64,000 nt of DNA from JAAYCB01 sp012744395 (GCA_028703175.1 JAQVNJ010000008.1:23529-87528), one strand, 5' to 3'. Counted from the stretch's first letter, positions 1-9,810 are shown. Notes: generated by a model not told the origin, from the sequence alone. A program made the numbers and translations.

Positions 1-1
1 C

Positions 2-664
2 GCCGAGGTGGCCGCGGCCACGCTCAAGCAGAGGGACCTCGACGGCGGATTCTCGGTGATTCTCGACGAAAGACAAGCCACGTGGGTCGCCGGCATGCGG
101 CTCGCCAATACGGGCAAGCTGGAGGAAGTCGCCCGAGCGGTCGCCGCGGAAATCGCCAAACTCCGGCCCGATCTGGCCGACACCGTCCAGTTCAACGCCG
201 AACAGCACGCGTCGATCCGGTTCCACACCCTGAAGGTCCCCGTTGCGGAACTGGACAACGAAACGGCCGCCAGGCTCTTCGGCGGCGAGTTGAACGTGGT
301 GCTCGGCGTCGGAGAAGCGGCGGCCTACCTCTGCGCCGGCTCCAACCCGGCCGATACGCTCAAGAAGGCAATCGACAACGAAGACAAGTCCGCGCAGGCT
401 CTGCCGCCGTTGTCGCTTCTGATCTCGGCCGGGCCGATCGCCCGTTTCCTGGCACGCAACGCGGATGACGAGACCGTGCGGAACCAGGCCGCGATGATCG
501 CCCAGACCCTTGCCGGCGCTGAAGGCAAGGATCGGATCACGCTGAAAACGACGATCATCGACAACGGGCAGCAGGTCCGAATCGAAATCGAGCAGGGCTT
601 GCTGAAGCTGCTGGGGATTCTGCCCGTCCTCCTCGGCCCAGGAACGCCGGCGGCCGGAAATTGA
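2..664 (+). CDS. Hypothetical protein, C-terminal part (cut by window start)
   Basis: The reading frame is open to the left edge of the window, so this is the C-terminal portion of a longer protein; a GTG at 8 is unlikely to be the real start. The visible 220 or so residues contain no membrane segment and no catalytic motif that I recognise. The composition (Ala-rich, alternating hydrophobic strands and helices) resembles the large exported proteins of unknown function common in planctomycetes, but this is only an impression. About 190 bases without a gene separate it from the SNF2 helicase gene. I do not assign a function. Confidence 0.6.
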   Translation, partial: AEVAAATLKQRDLDGGFSVILDERQATWVAGMRLANTGKLEEVARAVAAEIAKLRPDLADTVQFNAEQHASIRFHTLKVPVAELDNETAARLFGGELNVVLGVGEAAAYLCAGSNPADTLKKAIDNEDKSAQALPPLSLLISAGPIARFLARNADDETVRNQAAMIAQTLAGAEGKDRITLKTTIIDNGQQVRIEIEQGLLKLLGILPVLLGPGTPAAGN

Positions 665-853
665 ACCGCCAAGCGGCGCGGGGCCGGCCAAAGCCGAACC
701 GAATCCATGGCCGCGGCCGTAACTGGGGGACTTGCGGCGGTCGGGGCAACTTCCAATACTGAATCGGCCCCTTTGTTCCCAGAACACGCTCCCTGGGCTG
801 CCCAGTTGCCACTCCAGTCCGGCTAGGCAGCCCAAAGCGCCGTGCGGCTCGCA

Positions 854-3613
854 ATGAGCGAAACGAGTGCGAGAACGGACGCAAGCCTCATGACGATCGA
901 CCTGGCCTTTACGCCCTCCGGCCGGCTCGCCGTCGCCGAGTCAGCCGGCCCGGCTCCCCCGCCTGGGCCAGGCCCAACCGAAGGCCAAATCGCCGCGATC
1001 CAGAAGGCGTTTGCCTCCAGCCAGGCGGAGGGGCTCTTCACGCTGGCCGCCACGTGCTCCGACGCGCCGCTGACGCCCTCGTTGGCCTTCTGGCACGGAT
1101 TCGCCGGCCGCTATCTCGGGCAGCTCTGCCATCTTCCGGACATCGCCACAAGCCAGATCGAGCCGATTCCGCCTCCGGACACCTCCGACCTGGCGGGCCT
1201 GCTCCTCAGCGCCCCGCCGATGCAGGGGGCGGAGTATCTCAGCGAGGAGGCCCTTGTTACCGTCTGGACGGACCTCGACTCCTGGGTGCGCAGTACCATC
1301 GCGGCCAGCAAGTCGGGGCTTTCGGGGTTCTTGAAAGACCGCGCCCCGATCTGGCATCAGGTGGGCCGGGTCTGCTTCCACCTGGCCGAGAACCGTGCCG
1401 ACCCCGACTACCCCTTTGCCTTCCTGGCGACGTATGCACCGGCGCTCGCCCGCGGAGCCCGCGGAGCCCGCGGAGCCCGCGTCCAGTACCAGCCGCTCAG
1501 CAAGGCGTTGCGGGAATATGCCGGCGAAAAGAACAAGACAGCGCTCGTCCGGCTCCTCTCGCCCGTCCATCAGGCTTCACAGAAAAGCCGATTCGTCAAG
1601 GAGCTGGTCGAGTCGGGCGACATCTACCAGCCGTTGGCCTGGACGCCGCGCGAGGCCTACCGGTTCCTCACCGAGATGCCCGTCCTCGACGAGTGCGGAG
1701 TCCTCGTCCGCCTGCCGAACTGGTGGAAGAAGCGCCCCCGGGCGCGCGTGGCCGTCTCGATCGGCGAAAACCGGCAGAAGAAGTTCAGCGCCCGGAGCAT
1801 GCTCGATTTTAAAGTCGGGCTCGCCCTGGGGGACGAGCATCTGACCGAAGACGAATGGCGGCAATTGATGAGCGCCGAGGAGGGGCTCGTGCTGCTCCGC
1901 GGGCAGTGGGTCGAGGTCGATCGCGACAAGCTGGCCGAAGCTCTCCAGCACTGGAGGAAGCTCGAACAGGCGGCCGGCGACGGGATCTCCTTCGTCGAGG
2001 GCATGCGCTTGTTAGCGGGCGCCAATCTCGATCCGGCCGCGGAGGAAACCGGCGCCGATCCCGAGCGCGAGTGGTCGTTCGTCCATGCCGGCCAGTGGCT
2101 CGGCGAGATTCTCGCCAAGGTGCGAAACCCCGAAGGCCTGGAAGCCGCCGAAGCCGGCAACGACCTCCTCGCCCGGCTGCGGCCGTATCAGACCACCGGT
2201 TTCCGCTGGCTGCGGTTCATGTCGGAACTGGGGCTGGGGGCCTGCCTGGCCGACGACATGGGGCTCGGCAAGACGATCCAGGTCTTGGCGCTGCTCGCGG
2301 CGCTCAAGTCGGCCGGAAACAAGCGGCCCGCGCTGTTGGTCCTCCCCGCCTCGCTGCTGGGAAACTGGAGAGCGGAGATCGATCGCTTCGCCCCCTCCTT
2401 GCGCACGATGTTCGTGCATTCATCCGAAACATCCAAGGATCGGCTGGCCCAGTGGGCGCAAGACGCGCGCGCCGCGGTCCGCGGCGTGGACCTGGTGCTG
2501 ACAACCTACGGCATGTTGCTGCGGCAGACGTGGTTCTTCGACATTGCCTGGCGGACCGTGATCCTGGATGAAGCCCAGGCGATCAAGAACCCGTCCGCCC
2601 GGCAAACCAAGGCCGTCAAGCGGCTCAAGGCCGACGCCCGGATCGCGCTGACCGGCACCCCGGTCGAGAACCGGCTCGCCGACCTCTGGTCGCTGTTCGA
2701 TTTCCTCTGTCCCGGCCTGCTCGGTTCGCAGGCCCGATTCAAGGCGTTCGTCAAGCGGCTCGAGGCTCGTCAAGCCAACCGCTACGCGCCGTTGCGGGGC
2801 CTCGTGCAGCCATACATCCTCCGCCGACTGAAAACCGACAAGCGGATCATCGACGACCTGCCGGAAAAGACCGAGGTCCGCGCTTACTGCTCGCTGACCG
2901 CGCGGCAGGCTGCACTCTACGCCAAGATGGTCGCGGAGATGGCCAAGGCAATCGAAAACCGTGAAGGGATCGAGCGCCGCGGCCTGGTCCTGGCCTACCT
3001 GATGCGATTCAAGCAGCTCTGCAATCACCCCAGCCACCTGGCCGGCGACGGCGAATTCGCCCCGGACCAGAGCGGCAAGTTTGCGCGGCTCGCGGAAATC
3101 TGCGAGGAGATCGCTCAGCGCCAGGAAAAGGCGCTCGTCTTCACCCAGTTCCGCGAGATCGCCGAGCCGCTCGCGGCGTTTCTGGCTACCGTCTTCGGCC
3201 GCGGCGGGCTCGTCTTGCACGGCGGAACGGCCGTCGCCCGGCGCAAAACACTCGTCGCAGATTTCCAGCGGGACGGCGGCCCCCCCTTCATGATCCTGTC
3301 GCTGAAGGCCGGCGGAACCGGACTGAACCTGACCGCCGCTTCGCACGTCATCCACTTCGATCGCTGGTGGAATCCGGCCGTCGAGAACCAGGCCACCGAC
3401 CGGGCCTTCCGGATCGGCCAGCAGCGCAATGTCCTTGTCCACAAATTCGTCTGCCGAGGGACGGTGGAAGAAAGGATCGACGCCCTGATCGAGGAAAAGG
3501 TCCAACTTGCCGCCGATCTGCTCGAAGGCGGCGCCGAAAAACTGTTCACCGAAATGACTGACGCCGAACTGATCCAGCTTGTATCATTGGATGTCGATAA
3601 GGCAACCGCATGA
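854..3613 (+). CDS. SNF2-family DEAD/DEAH helicase
   Basis: A superfamily 2 ATPase of the SNF2/RapA-HepA type, expected to translocate on double-stranded DNA and remodel protein-DNA complexes. Residues 1 to about 440 form the N-terminal region typical of the bacterial family. The helicase core follows: motif I DDMGLGKT near residue 468, motif II ILDEAQ near residue 572, and the C-terminal motif VI region ending in ATDRAFRIGQ near residue 855. Start choice is uncertain: GTG 842, ATG 854 and ATG 890 are in frame and none has a clear Shine-Dalgarno; family similarity begins just after 890. A 9-bp tandem repeat at about 1450-1483 encodes repeated Gly-Ala-Arg. The SWIM-domain gene follows 65 bases downstream, a pairing seen in many bacteria. 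Confidence 0.92.
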   Translation: MSETSARTDASLMTIDLAFTPSGRLAVAESAGPAPPPGPGPTEGQIAAIQKAFASSQAEGLFTLAATCSDAPLTPSLAFWHGFAGRYLGQLCHLPDIATSQIEPIPPPDTSDLAGLLLSAPPMQGAEYLSEEALVTVWTDLDSWVRSTIAASKSGLSGFLKDRAPIWHQVGRVCFHLAENRADPDYPFAFLATYAPALARGARGARGARVQYQPLSKALREYAGEKNKTALVRLLSPVHQASQKSRFVKELVESGDIYQPLAWTPREAYRFLTEMPVLDECGVLVRLPNWWKKRPRARVAVSIGENRQKKFSARSMLDFKVGLALGDEHLTEDEWRQLMSAEEGLVLLRGQWVEVDRDKLAEALQHWRKLEQAAGDGISFVEGMRLLAGANLDPAAEETGADPEREWSFVHAGQWLGEILAKVRNPEGLEAAEAGNDLLARLRPYQTTGFRWLRFMSELGLGACLADDMGLGKTIQVLALLAALKSAGNKRPALLVLPASLLGNWRAEIDRFAPSLRTMFVHSSETSKDRLAQWAQDARAAVRGVDLVLTTYGMLLRQTWFFDIAWRTVILDEAQAIKNPSARQTKAVKRLKADARIALTGTPVENRLADLWSLFDFLCPGLLGSQARFKAFVKRLEARQANRYAPLRGLVQPYILRRLKTDKRIIDDLPEKTEVRAYCSLTARQAALYAKMVAEMAKAIENREGIERRGLVLAYLMRFKQLCNHPSHLAGDGEFAPDQSGKFARLAEICEEIAQRQEKALVFTQFREIAEPLAAFLATVFGRGGLVLHGGTAVARRKTLVADFQRDGGPPFMILSLKAGGTGLNLTAASHVIHFDRWWNPAVENQATDRAFRIGQQRNVLVHKFVCRGTVEERIDALIEEKVQLAADLLEGGAEKLFTEMTDAELIQLVSLDVDKATA

Positions 3614-3678
3614 TGGTTCACCCGGGCACGCCGGGCGCAAAACCCCGTTCAATCGATTCGTGAACCAAGGAACTGGCC

Positions 3679-4731
3679 ATGGCATGGTATGGCGGATGGA
3701 GACCCTATGTGCCGGTCGCCCAGCGGCGGCGGCAAGCCCGGAGCAAGATGGCGGCGCTCCGCAAGAAAGGCCTGAAAATCGAACCGGTTCAGATCGAAGG
3801 CCGCCAGATCGCCCACACGTTCTGGGGCGAAGCCTGGTGCGAGCACCTCGAGTCGTTCAGCGACTACGAGAACCGCCTCCCCCGCGGGCGGACTTACGTC
3901 CGCAACGGCTCGGTCTGCCACCTGGCGATCAGCCGCGGCAAGATCGAAGCCAAGGTCGTCGGCCAAGAAGTCTACAGCCTCACGATTGGCATCAAGACGC
4001 TCCCGGAAAAGAAGTGGAAGGCCGTCAAGAACCGCTGCGCCGGCCAGATCGGCTCGCTGATCGAGCTCCTCCAGGGCAACCTCTCCGACCACGTCATGAA
4101 TGTGGTCACGGACCGCGAACAGGGGCTGTTCCCCCTGCCCGGCGAGATCTCCCTCGATTGCGACTGCCCCGACTGGGCCGTAATGTGCAAGCACGTCGCC
4201 GCCGCCCTCTACGGGGTCGGAGCGCGGCTCGACCAGAAGCCGGAACTGCTGTTCAAGCTCCGCGGCGTGAACCATGAGGACCTGATCGCCGCCGACGCCG
4301 AGGCGGCCGTCTCCCGGGCGGTGCGAGCCGGCAAATCGCGGCGGCTGGCCACCAACAAGATCGCCGATGTATTCGGGATCGAGTTGGATGCGGCCGAGCC
4401 CGCCGCGACAAGCGGTGCGGCGGCCAAGTCGGCCAAATCCACTAAGTCGGCCAAGTCGGTCAAATCCACTAAGTCGGTCAAGTCGGTCAAGTCGGCCAAG
4501 TCGGCCAAGTCGGCTAAGTCGGCCAAGTCGGCCAACAAGCGCCCGGCGGCGAAGAACAAACCAGCGACAAAGAAAAGGCCGGCGGCGAAGAAAGGGCCGG
4601 CGGCGAAGAAAGGGCCGGCGGCGAAGAAAGGGCCGCCAGGCAAGAAGAAGACCGCAAGGAAGCCTGCCAAGAAGACGGCGACCAGGAAATCGTCACGAAC
4701 CGCTAAAGCAACCACCAAGAGGACGGGTTGA
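3679..4731 (+). CDS. SWIM zinc-finger protein with histone-H1-like tail
   Basis: A 350-residue protein. The SWIM zinc-binding motif CxCx(n)CxH is visible as CDCPDWAVMCKH near residues 156-167; SWIM domains bind DNA or protein and often accompany SNF2 helicases, as here with the gene 65 bases upstream. From about residue 245 the protein becomes a lysine/serine/alanine low-complexity tail: tandem KSAKS-type triplets, then AAKKGP units. This resembles eukaryotic histone H1 tails and bacterial Hc1-like proteins, and should bind DNA non-specifically. The start is supported by AAGGA eight bases before ATG 3679. Inferred role: DNA-binding partner of the helicase. Confidence 0.9.
   Translation: MAWYGGWRPYVPVAQRRRQARSKMAALRKKGLKIEPVQIEGRQIAHTFWGEAWCEHLESFSDYENRLPRGRTYVRNGSVCHLAISRGKIEAKVVGQEVYSLTIGIKTLPEKKWKAVKNRCAGQIGSLIELLQGNLSDHVMNVVTDREQGLFPLPGEISLDCDCPDWAVMCKHVAAALYGVGARLDQKPELLFKLRGVNHEDLIAADAEAAVSRAVRAGKSRRLATNKIADVFGIELDAAEPAATSGAAAKSAKSTKSAKSVKSTKSVKSVKSAKSAKSAKSAKSANKRPAAKNKPATKKRPAAKKGPAAKKGPAAKKGPPGKKKTARKPAKKTATRKSSRTAKATTKRTG
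4424..4634 (+). repeat. Short tandem repeats coding for Lys/Ser/Ala and Lys/Ala/Gly/Pro tail
   Basis: Within the SWIM gene, a 9-base unit close to AAGTCGGCC is repeated about a dozen times with small changes. An 18-base unit close to GGCGGCGAAGAAAGGGCC then occurs three times. Both are in frame, so copy-number change would alter tail length without breaking the frame. Confidence 0.85.
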
Positions 4732-4785
4732 CACGTGCCAACGCAAAACCCCCAACCTGCTGCCCGCAATACGAGAGGACCAACG

Positions 4786-7758
4786 ATGGACAGCCTGATG
4801 TGGCATCGCATGCTGTGGATTGGGCTCAGCTTCGCCCTGGCTCTGGCAGTCCAGACGCCGCTGCCGGCCGCCGAGGCGACGATCCGCGAGACGACGTTGG
4901 AAATCCCCACCTACCAGGTCGGGCCGGAAGACAAGAATCCACCGCTCTGGAACGGCAACGTCTATCCCTACCCGATGCAGACCAACATCGGGCGGGACAA
5001 AGCCGATCGGACCTACCGCGCCGTGGTCCTCGAAAACGACTACCTCCGCGTGATCGTCCTGCCGGAGCTGGGCGGGCGGGTCTACGCCGCGCACGACAAG
5101 ACCAACGAGGAATTTGACTTCGTCTATCGGAATCACGTCGTCAAGCCGGGTCTGGTCGCCCTCCGCGGGGCCTGGCTTTCCGGCGGCATCGAGTGGAACT
5201 TCCCCACCCGCGGCCACACCGTCAACACCTTCTCGCCGGTGCCGTACAAGTTGCTTCGCAATGACGACGGCAGCGTCACCTGCGCCGTCGGCACGCTCGA
5301 GTGGGTGCGGCGGATGAAATGGAGCGTGCAGATCACCGTGTTCCCCGATCGCTCCTGCTTCCAGAACCGGATTCTCCTCGCCAACCCGACGCTCACGCAC
5401 AACAACGCCTACTTCTGGGCGAATGCCGCCGTCCACGCCTGGGACGACACGAAGGTCAGCTTCCCGCCCACGGCATACACCTATGCCGGACGCCGCCGCG
5501 ATCCCCAGCCCTGGCCGATCCATGAAGGCCGCGACCTCGGTTGGTACAAGAACACGCCCCGGGCATTCGACTACTTCTCCGGCACGCCGGCCGATTTCGT
5601 CGCCGCCTACAACCAGCAGCGTGATTGCGGCAGCGTGCTTTTCGCCTCGCGCGACCAGAGCTTCGGCAAGAAATTCTGGACCTGGGGGACGGCCCGCAGC
5701 GGCCTGATCTGGGAGGACATCCTCACCGACGCCGACGGGCAATACATCGAATTGCAGTCGGGCCGCCTGCTGACCCAGGGCGACAGCTGGCTGTTCGAGC
5801 CGCACATGCAGGAGAGCTGGGAAGAATACTGGTTTCCCATCAAGCAGATGGACGGCTTCGCCAGCGCCAACCAGGACGCCGCCGTCAACTTCGCCGTGCG
5901 GCAAGGGAAGCTGCTTGTGGCGCTGAACGTGACCCGGCCGTTTCCCGAGGCGACGGTCAGCGTCTCCACCGCCGGCGGCGAAATCTTCCGCGAGTCGGCC
6001 AATCTCCAGCCGGGCGAGAGCTGGCGGAGGGAGATCAACGCCCCGCCCAAGCCGCAAGCCTGTCGCCTGGTGGTCCACGACTCCCGGGGCAAGGAGATCA
6101 TCGCCTACAGCCCGCAGGCCGAACAGTCCCCGCCGCCCGAGCTTGAGCCGGAGATGCCCCGCGGCGAGGCGGCCACGGCCGAAGAACTCTACCTCGCCGG
6201 CTATTACGCAATGAAGCACTGGAACGAGCCGCAGGCCGTGGAGCTCTTCCACCGTTCGCTGAAGAAGGATCCCGGGTTCTCCCCCGCACTCCGCTGGCTC
6301 GCCGCGATCGACTACAAGATCGGTCGGTTTGCCGAAGCCGCCCGTTCTGCCGACTTGGCGCTCCGCCGCAATGAAGACGATCTCGTGGCGCGCTACTATC
6401 GGGCGCTCAGCCGGATCGCGCTTGGCCAGTCCGAACGCGTCGAGGAGGACCTCGACCTGCTCGGCCGCCGGGCGGCGTATCGCCACGTGGCCCCCTACGT
6501 GCAGGCGTCGCGGGCGATCGCCGCCGACGATCTGCCGCGCGCCGCCGGGCTGCTGCGGCGGGCCCTCGACGCGAATCCGGACAATCTGAAGGCCAGAACC
6601 GCCCTGGCCTGCGTTCTCCGCCACGCGGGCCGCGCCGAAGAGGCGGCGCCGCTGCTCGACGAGGTCCTCCGCGCCGATCCGCTCAATAGCCTGGCCGCGA
6701 TCGAGAAGCTGCTTCTCGGCGCGGGCGACGAGCAGCTCGCCGCCTTCAACGACGAACCGCAGGACTACCTCGAAGCCGCCTGCGATTACCTGCAATGGAA
6801 CCTCGCGGACGACGCCGCGGCCGTGCTCGCTCTCTATCGGACACGGCGGACGGCCACGCCCCATCCGCTCGTCTGCCTCTACCAGGGTTACCTCGCCGAT
6901 CGGTCCGGCAACCGCGCCACTGCGCTGCGCCACTATGCGGAAGCCGCGGAGCTGCCGGTCGACTATGTCTTTCCCTTCCGCACCGAGTCGCTCGCGGTCC
7001 TGGAAACCGGGCTGAAGCTGCTGCCGGACAACTGGCGGCTGCACTACTGGCTGGGCACGCTGCTGGTGGCGAAACACCGCTGGGAGGAAGGGCTCGAGCA
7101 CCTCCTGGCCGCCGAGCGGCAGCAGCCGTCCTCCGCGGTGCTCTATCGCAACCTGGGGGAAGTCTACTGGCAGAGGTCGCAGGACCTCGGCAAAGCCAAG
7201 GCGGCTTACGAGCGGGCGTTTGCCTGCGACCCGAACGATCCGGCCTACTACCTGGCCCTCGACCGGCTCTACGCCCTCAGCGGCGAGCGGGCCAGCCAGG
7301 CGGCGCTGTTCCAGAAGGCGCCGCCCGGAGTGCAGAACGATTACCGCGTGCTCCTGGCCCGCGCGGAGTACTTCGCCGATACCGGAGAGGGCGACCAGGC
7401 CCTGCAAATCCTCACCAGCCACGCCTTCCATCCCTGGGAGGGTTGGACCGGCGCCCGGCGGCTCTACGAGCGGACGCTGCACCTGCTTGCCGATCGGGCC
7501 AGCGAGCAGGGAGACCACCGCGCGGCGGTCGAGTATCTCCGACGGGCGCTGCAGTGGCCGGAGAATCTCGGCACCGGCCGGCCGCAGAACCCCGACCACG
7601 CCCGCGAGCATTACAGGCTGGGCGTCTGCTACAAGGCCCTCGGCGAGGCCGAACTCGCCCGGCAGCACTTCACCGCGGCGGCCGAAAGTCCCGCGCCGGC
7701 CGATTCCCCCTGGCGCTCGAAGGCGCGCCGCGAGCTGGCAATCCCAGACAGCCCGTAG
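4786..7758 (+). CDS. Exported DUF5107 / TPR-repeat protein
   Basis: A 990-residue protein with an N-terminal signal peptide (hydrophobic stretch residues 9-25, cleavage likely after PAAEA). Residues about 40-350 match my memory of DUF5107, an aldose-epimerase/galactose-mutarotase-like beta-sandwich with the LPELGGRVYAAHD-type motif. The second half is a series of tetratricopeptide repeats, for example around residues 455-640 and 700-880. Such proteins are thought to act on carbohydrates, but no activity is certain. The start at ATG 4786 is chosen because GAGAGG lies seven bases upstream and the signal peptide begins directly; a GTG at 4735 is in frame but has neither. Confidence 0.85.
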   Translation: MDSLMWHRMLWIGLSFALALAVQTPLPAAEATIRETTLEIPTYQVGPEDKNPPLWNGNVYPYPMQTNIGRDKADRTYRAVVLENDYLRVIVLPELGGRVYAAHDKTNEEFDFVYRNHVVKPGLVALRGAWLSGGIEWNFPTRGHTVNTFSPVPYKLLRNDDGSVTCAVGTLEWVRRMKWSVQITVFPDRSCFQNRILLANPTLTHNNAYFWANAAVHAWDDTKVSFPPTAYTYAGRRRDPQPWPIHEGRDLGWYKNTPRAFDYFSGTPADFVAAYNQQRDCGSVLFASRDQSFGKKFWTWGTARSGLIWEDILTDADGQYIELQSGRLLTQGDSWLFEPHMQESWEEYWFPIKQMDGFASANQDAAVNFAVRQGKLLVALNVTRPFPEATVSVSTAGGEIFRESANLQPGESWRREINAPPKPQACRLVVHDSRGKEIIAYSPQAEQSPPPELEPEMPRGEAATAEELYLAGYYAMKHWNEPQAVELFHRSLKKDPGFSPALRWLAAIDYKIGRFAEAARSADLALRRNEDDLVARYYRALSRIALGQSERVEEDLDLLGRRAAYRHVAPYVQASRAIAADDLPRAAGLLRRALDANPDNLKARTALACVLRHAGRAEEAAPLLDEVLRADPLNSLAAIEKLLLGAGDEQLAAFNDEPQDYLEAACDYLQWNLADDAAAVLALYRTRRTATPHPLVCLYQGYLADRSGNRATALRHYAEAAELPVDYVFPFRTESLAVLETGLKLLPDNWRLHYWLGTLLVAKHRWEEGLEHLLAAERQQPSSAVLYRNLGEVYWQRSQDLGKAKAAYERAFACDPNDPAYYLALDRLYALSGERASQAALFQKAPPGVQNDYRVLLARAEYFADTGEGDQALQILTSHAFHPWEGWTGARRLYERTLHLLADRASEQGDHRAAVEYLRRALQWPENLGTGRPQNPDHAREHYRLGVCYKALGEAELARQHFTAAAESPAPADSPWRSKARRELAIPDSP

Positions 7759-7842
7759 GCGGCCGAGCGGTGCCGGGGCGCGGTGCAAGCACACGATCCC
7801 GAAAGTGGAACATTGGACAGGCTGGAGGCGTCAGAAATCGCC

Positions 7843-9033
7843 ATGCCGGATATTCCCCAAGTGATCTTGAAACCCCGCAAGGCGGCGCCGTTCTTCGGAC
7901 GGCATCCCTGGGTCCGCAACACGGCGATTGCCCGCCTTGTCGACGACCCGGCCGACGGGGCGGAAGTCGATCTGGTGTCCGACAAGGGGCACTGGATCGC
8001 CCGCGGCCTGTACAACAGCCGCAGCCGGATTCGCGTGCGTCTCTACCGCTGGACGCAGGAGCCGCTCGATGAGGACTTCTGGCGGCGGCAGATTTCCAGT
8101 GCACTTGCGCTGCGGCAGACGCTGGGCTACGATGATCCGGCCGGCGCGGCGAGGCTCGTGTTCAGCGAGTCGGACGGGTTGAGCGGCCTCGTCGTCGATC
8201 GTTTCGGCAGACACCTGGTCGTGCAGCCGACCTCTCTGGGCATCGCCCAGCGGCTGGATCGGCTGGTTCCGATCCTTGTCGAACTGGTCCACCCGGCCGG
8301 GGTCACCCTGCGGACGGACGCGGCCACCGCCAGGATCGAAGGCCTGGACCTGGCGCCGCGGCACTACTGGGGGCAGCCGGCGGAGGATGTGATCTTCATC
8401 CAGGAACATGGAATCCGTTACGGCGTCCAGCTGGTCAGCGGCCAGAAGACCGGATTCTACCTCGACCAGCGGGAGAACCGCCGCGCCGCGGTCGCCTGGC
8501 TGGGCGGCCGCCGCGTCCTCGACGTCTGCTGCTACACTGGGGCGTTCAGCCTCTCGGCCGCGATCCTCGGCGGGGCCAAGGAGGTCACCGGACTGGACAG
8601 CAGCCAGGCCGCGATCGCGATGGCCCGGAGGAACGCCGAACTGAACGGCGTAACCTGTGCCCGCTTCGAGACCGCCGAGGCCTTCCACGCGCTTCAAGAG
8701 CGGGTCGAGGCCGGCCAGCGATTCGGCGCGATAATCCTCGATCCGCCCAAGTTCGCCCGCGGCCGCCGCGGCGTGGACGAAGCCCTCCGCGCGTACCACC
8801 GCCTCAATCACCTGGCCGTCGATCTGCTCGAACCGGACGGGATTCTCGTCACCTGTAGTTGCTCGGGAGGCGTCAGCCGCGAGGACTTCGCCGCGATGCT
8901 CTTCGGCGTGGCGGTCAAGAGCCGCCGCGAGATTCAAGTCCTCCAGCAACGCGGCGCGGCCGCGGATCATCCGCTCAGCGTGACCTGCCCGGAAAACGAG
9001 TACTTGAAGTGCTTTGTCTGCCGGGTCAAGTAG
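7843..9033 (+). CDS. rlmI: RlmI-type class I SAM-dependent 23S rRNA methyltransferase
   Basis: A 396-residue protein of the YccW/RlmI family, which makes 5-methylcytosine in 23S rRNA. The N-terminal PUA-type domain starts with VILKPRKAAPFFGRHPWV. The Rossmann methyltransferase fold follows, with the SAM-binding segment VLDVCCYTGAFSLSAA near residue 225 and the catalytic-region motif DPPKFARG near residue 303; the C-terminal TCSCSG segment carries cysteines as in m5C enzymes. ATG 7843 is preferred over GTG 7783 because family similarity begins right after it and GGAGG lies 14 bases upstream. It is 84 bases downstream of the TPR gene. The exact target base cannot be read from sequence. Confidence 0.88.
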   Translation: MPDIPQVILKPRKAAPFFGRHPWVRNTAIARLVDDPADGAEVDLVSDKGHWIARGLYNSRSRIRVRLYRWTQEPLDEDFWRRQISSALALRQTLGYDDPAGAARLVFSESDGLSGLVVDRFGRHLVVQPTSLGIAQRLDRLVPILVELVHPAGVTLRTDAATARIEGLDLAPRHYWGQPAEDVIFIQEHGIRYGVQLVSGQKTGFYLDQRENRRAAVAWLGGRRVLDVCCYTGAFSLSAAILGGAKEVTGLDSSQAAIAMARRNAELNGVTCARFETAEAFHALQERVEAGQRFGAIILDPPKFARGRRGVDEALRAYHRLNHLAVDLLEPDGILVTCSCSGGVSREDFAAMLFGVAVKSRREIQVLQQRGAAADHPLSVTCPENEYLKCFVCRVK

Positions 9034-9211
9034 GGCGGCGCAGGGCGCTCCCAAACCCAACCGCCGGGCGCGCCCACGCGGCAATCGGGGCAAGGTGGCG
9101 AACGCTCTGCGGGGGGCGCTAAAACCAGCGCACGCGGAAAGAAGGCCGCATCGCGGCCACGGAAGCCCACGGATCAGACGGCTCTCTAGATGCCGTCTCG
9201 CTCGACAGCGG

Positions 9212-9427
9212 TCACTCGCGCGGACGAACCGCGCCGGTCAAACCACTGTAATCGTAGCGATCCTCCGGATGCCAAAGCGGAAAGCCGCGACGCACTCGCT
9301 CGGCGAGAACGTCCAACTTCGCCTTCGAGCCGGCCGGAGCGTCCGTGGGCAGGAAGTCGGGTGAGTCAACGGGTGTGAAATCCTCGTCGTGGCCACACTC
9401 AAGGATGGCCTCAAATACGTTCCTCAT
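9212..9427 (-). CDS. Small conserved-looking protein, 71 residues
   Basis: A short reading frame starting MRNVFEAILECGHDEDF and containing LPTDAPAGSKAKLDVLAERV followed by RGFPLWHPEDR. I recall short planctomycete proteins with the same pattern (PT-x-x-PG-S/T-x-x-K-hydrophobic, then LWHPxD), so this is probably a real gene although the function is unknown. The start is supported by GGAGTG ten bases upstream. Longer in-frame extension to 9598 would give tryptophan/arginine-rich sequence that looks non-coding. No signal peptide or membrane segment. Confidence 0.5.
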   Translation of the reverse strand: MRNVFEAILECGHDEDFTPVDSPDFLPTDAPAGSKAKLDVLAERVRRGFPLWHPEDRYDYSGLTGAVRPRE

Positions 9428-9562
9428 GGCTGGGTAACACTCCAAACAACAACGTGAAAAAACAGTCCGGCGAGAACCTTCCGTCTGCGAGACCGACCAC
9501 CGTCCCGGAAGACCGGACCACCACCGCCAATAGCGCTTCAGAAGCCGAGAGCTTGGGGTGCC

Positions 9563-9582
9563 CCCACCGCCAAAAGGGTGGG
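9563..9582. other. Hairpin in the 9.43-9.81 kb gene-free stretch
   Basis: CCCACC pairs with GGTGGG across an 8-base loop. It lies about 230 bases downstream of the fusA stop on the minus strand. There is no T-run on either side, so it is not a canonical intrinsic terminator; it could mark the end of the str operon or be part of a dispersed repeat. The rest of 9428-9810 holds nothing I recognise. Confidence 0.3.
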
Positions 9583-9810
9583 TCCCCGCCCACAGCATAG
9601 ACGCGTTATTATCTCTTTACGTTCGACTCCGTCAAGGATGTTCGGAAAAAAATCAAAAACTTTCCGCCGCAGCGGCCATCTCTCCTTTTGACACCGAAGA
9701 CCGCGAAGAGGTTCTTCCCGCTCGGCGATCGGCCAAATCGCCCCCAGCCAGGCGGGACAGTTTGCCGGAAGGCATCCGCACCGGATCACCCTGTCGGGGG
9801 CCCCGCCGCC

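Noticed and set aside
4693..7794. Very long open frame antisense to the DUF5107/TPR gene
   Set aside because: High GC leaves antisense frames open; the translation is Arg/Gly/Val-rich with no domain, while the plus strand has a signal peptide, Shine-Dalgarno and TPRs.
9563..9582. Intrinsic terminator of the str operon
   Set aside because: A stem exists but there is no T-run and it is over 200 bases from fusA, so I list it only as a hairpin.
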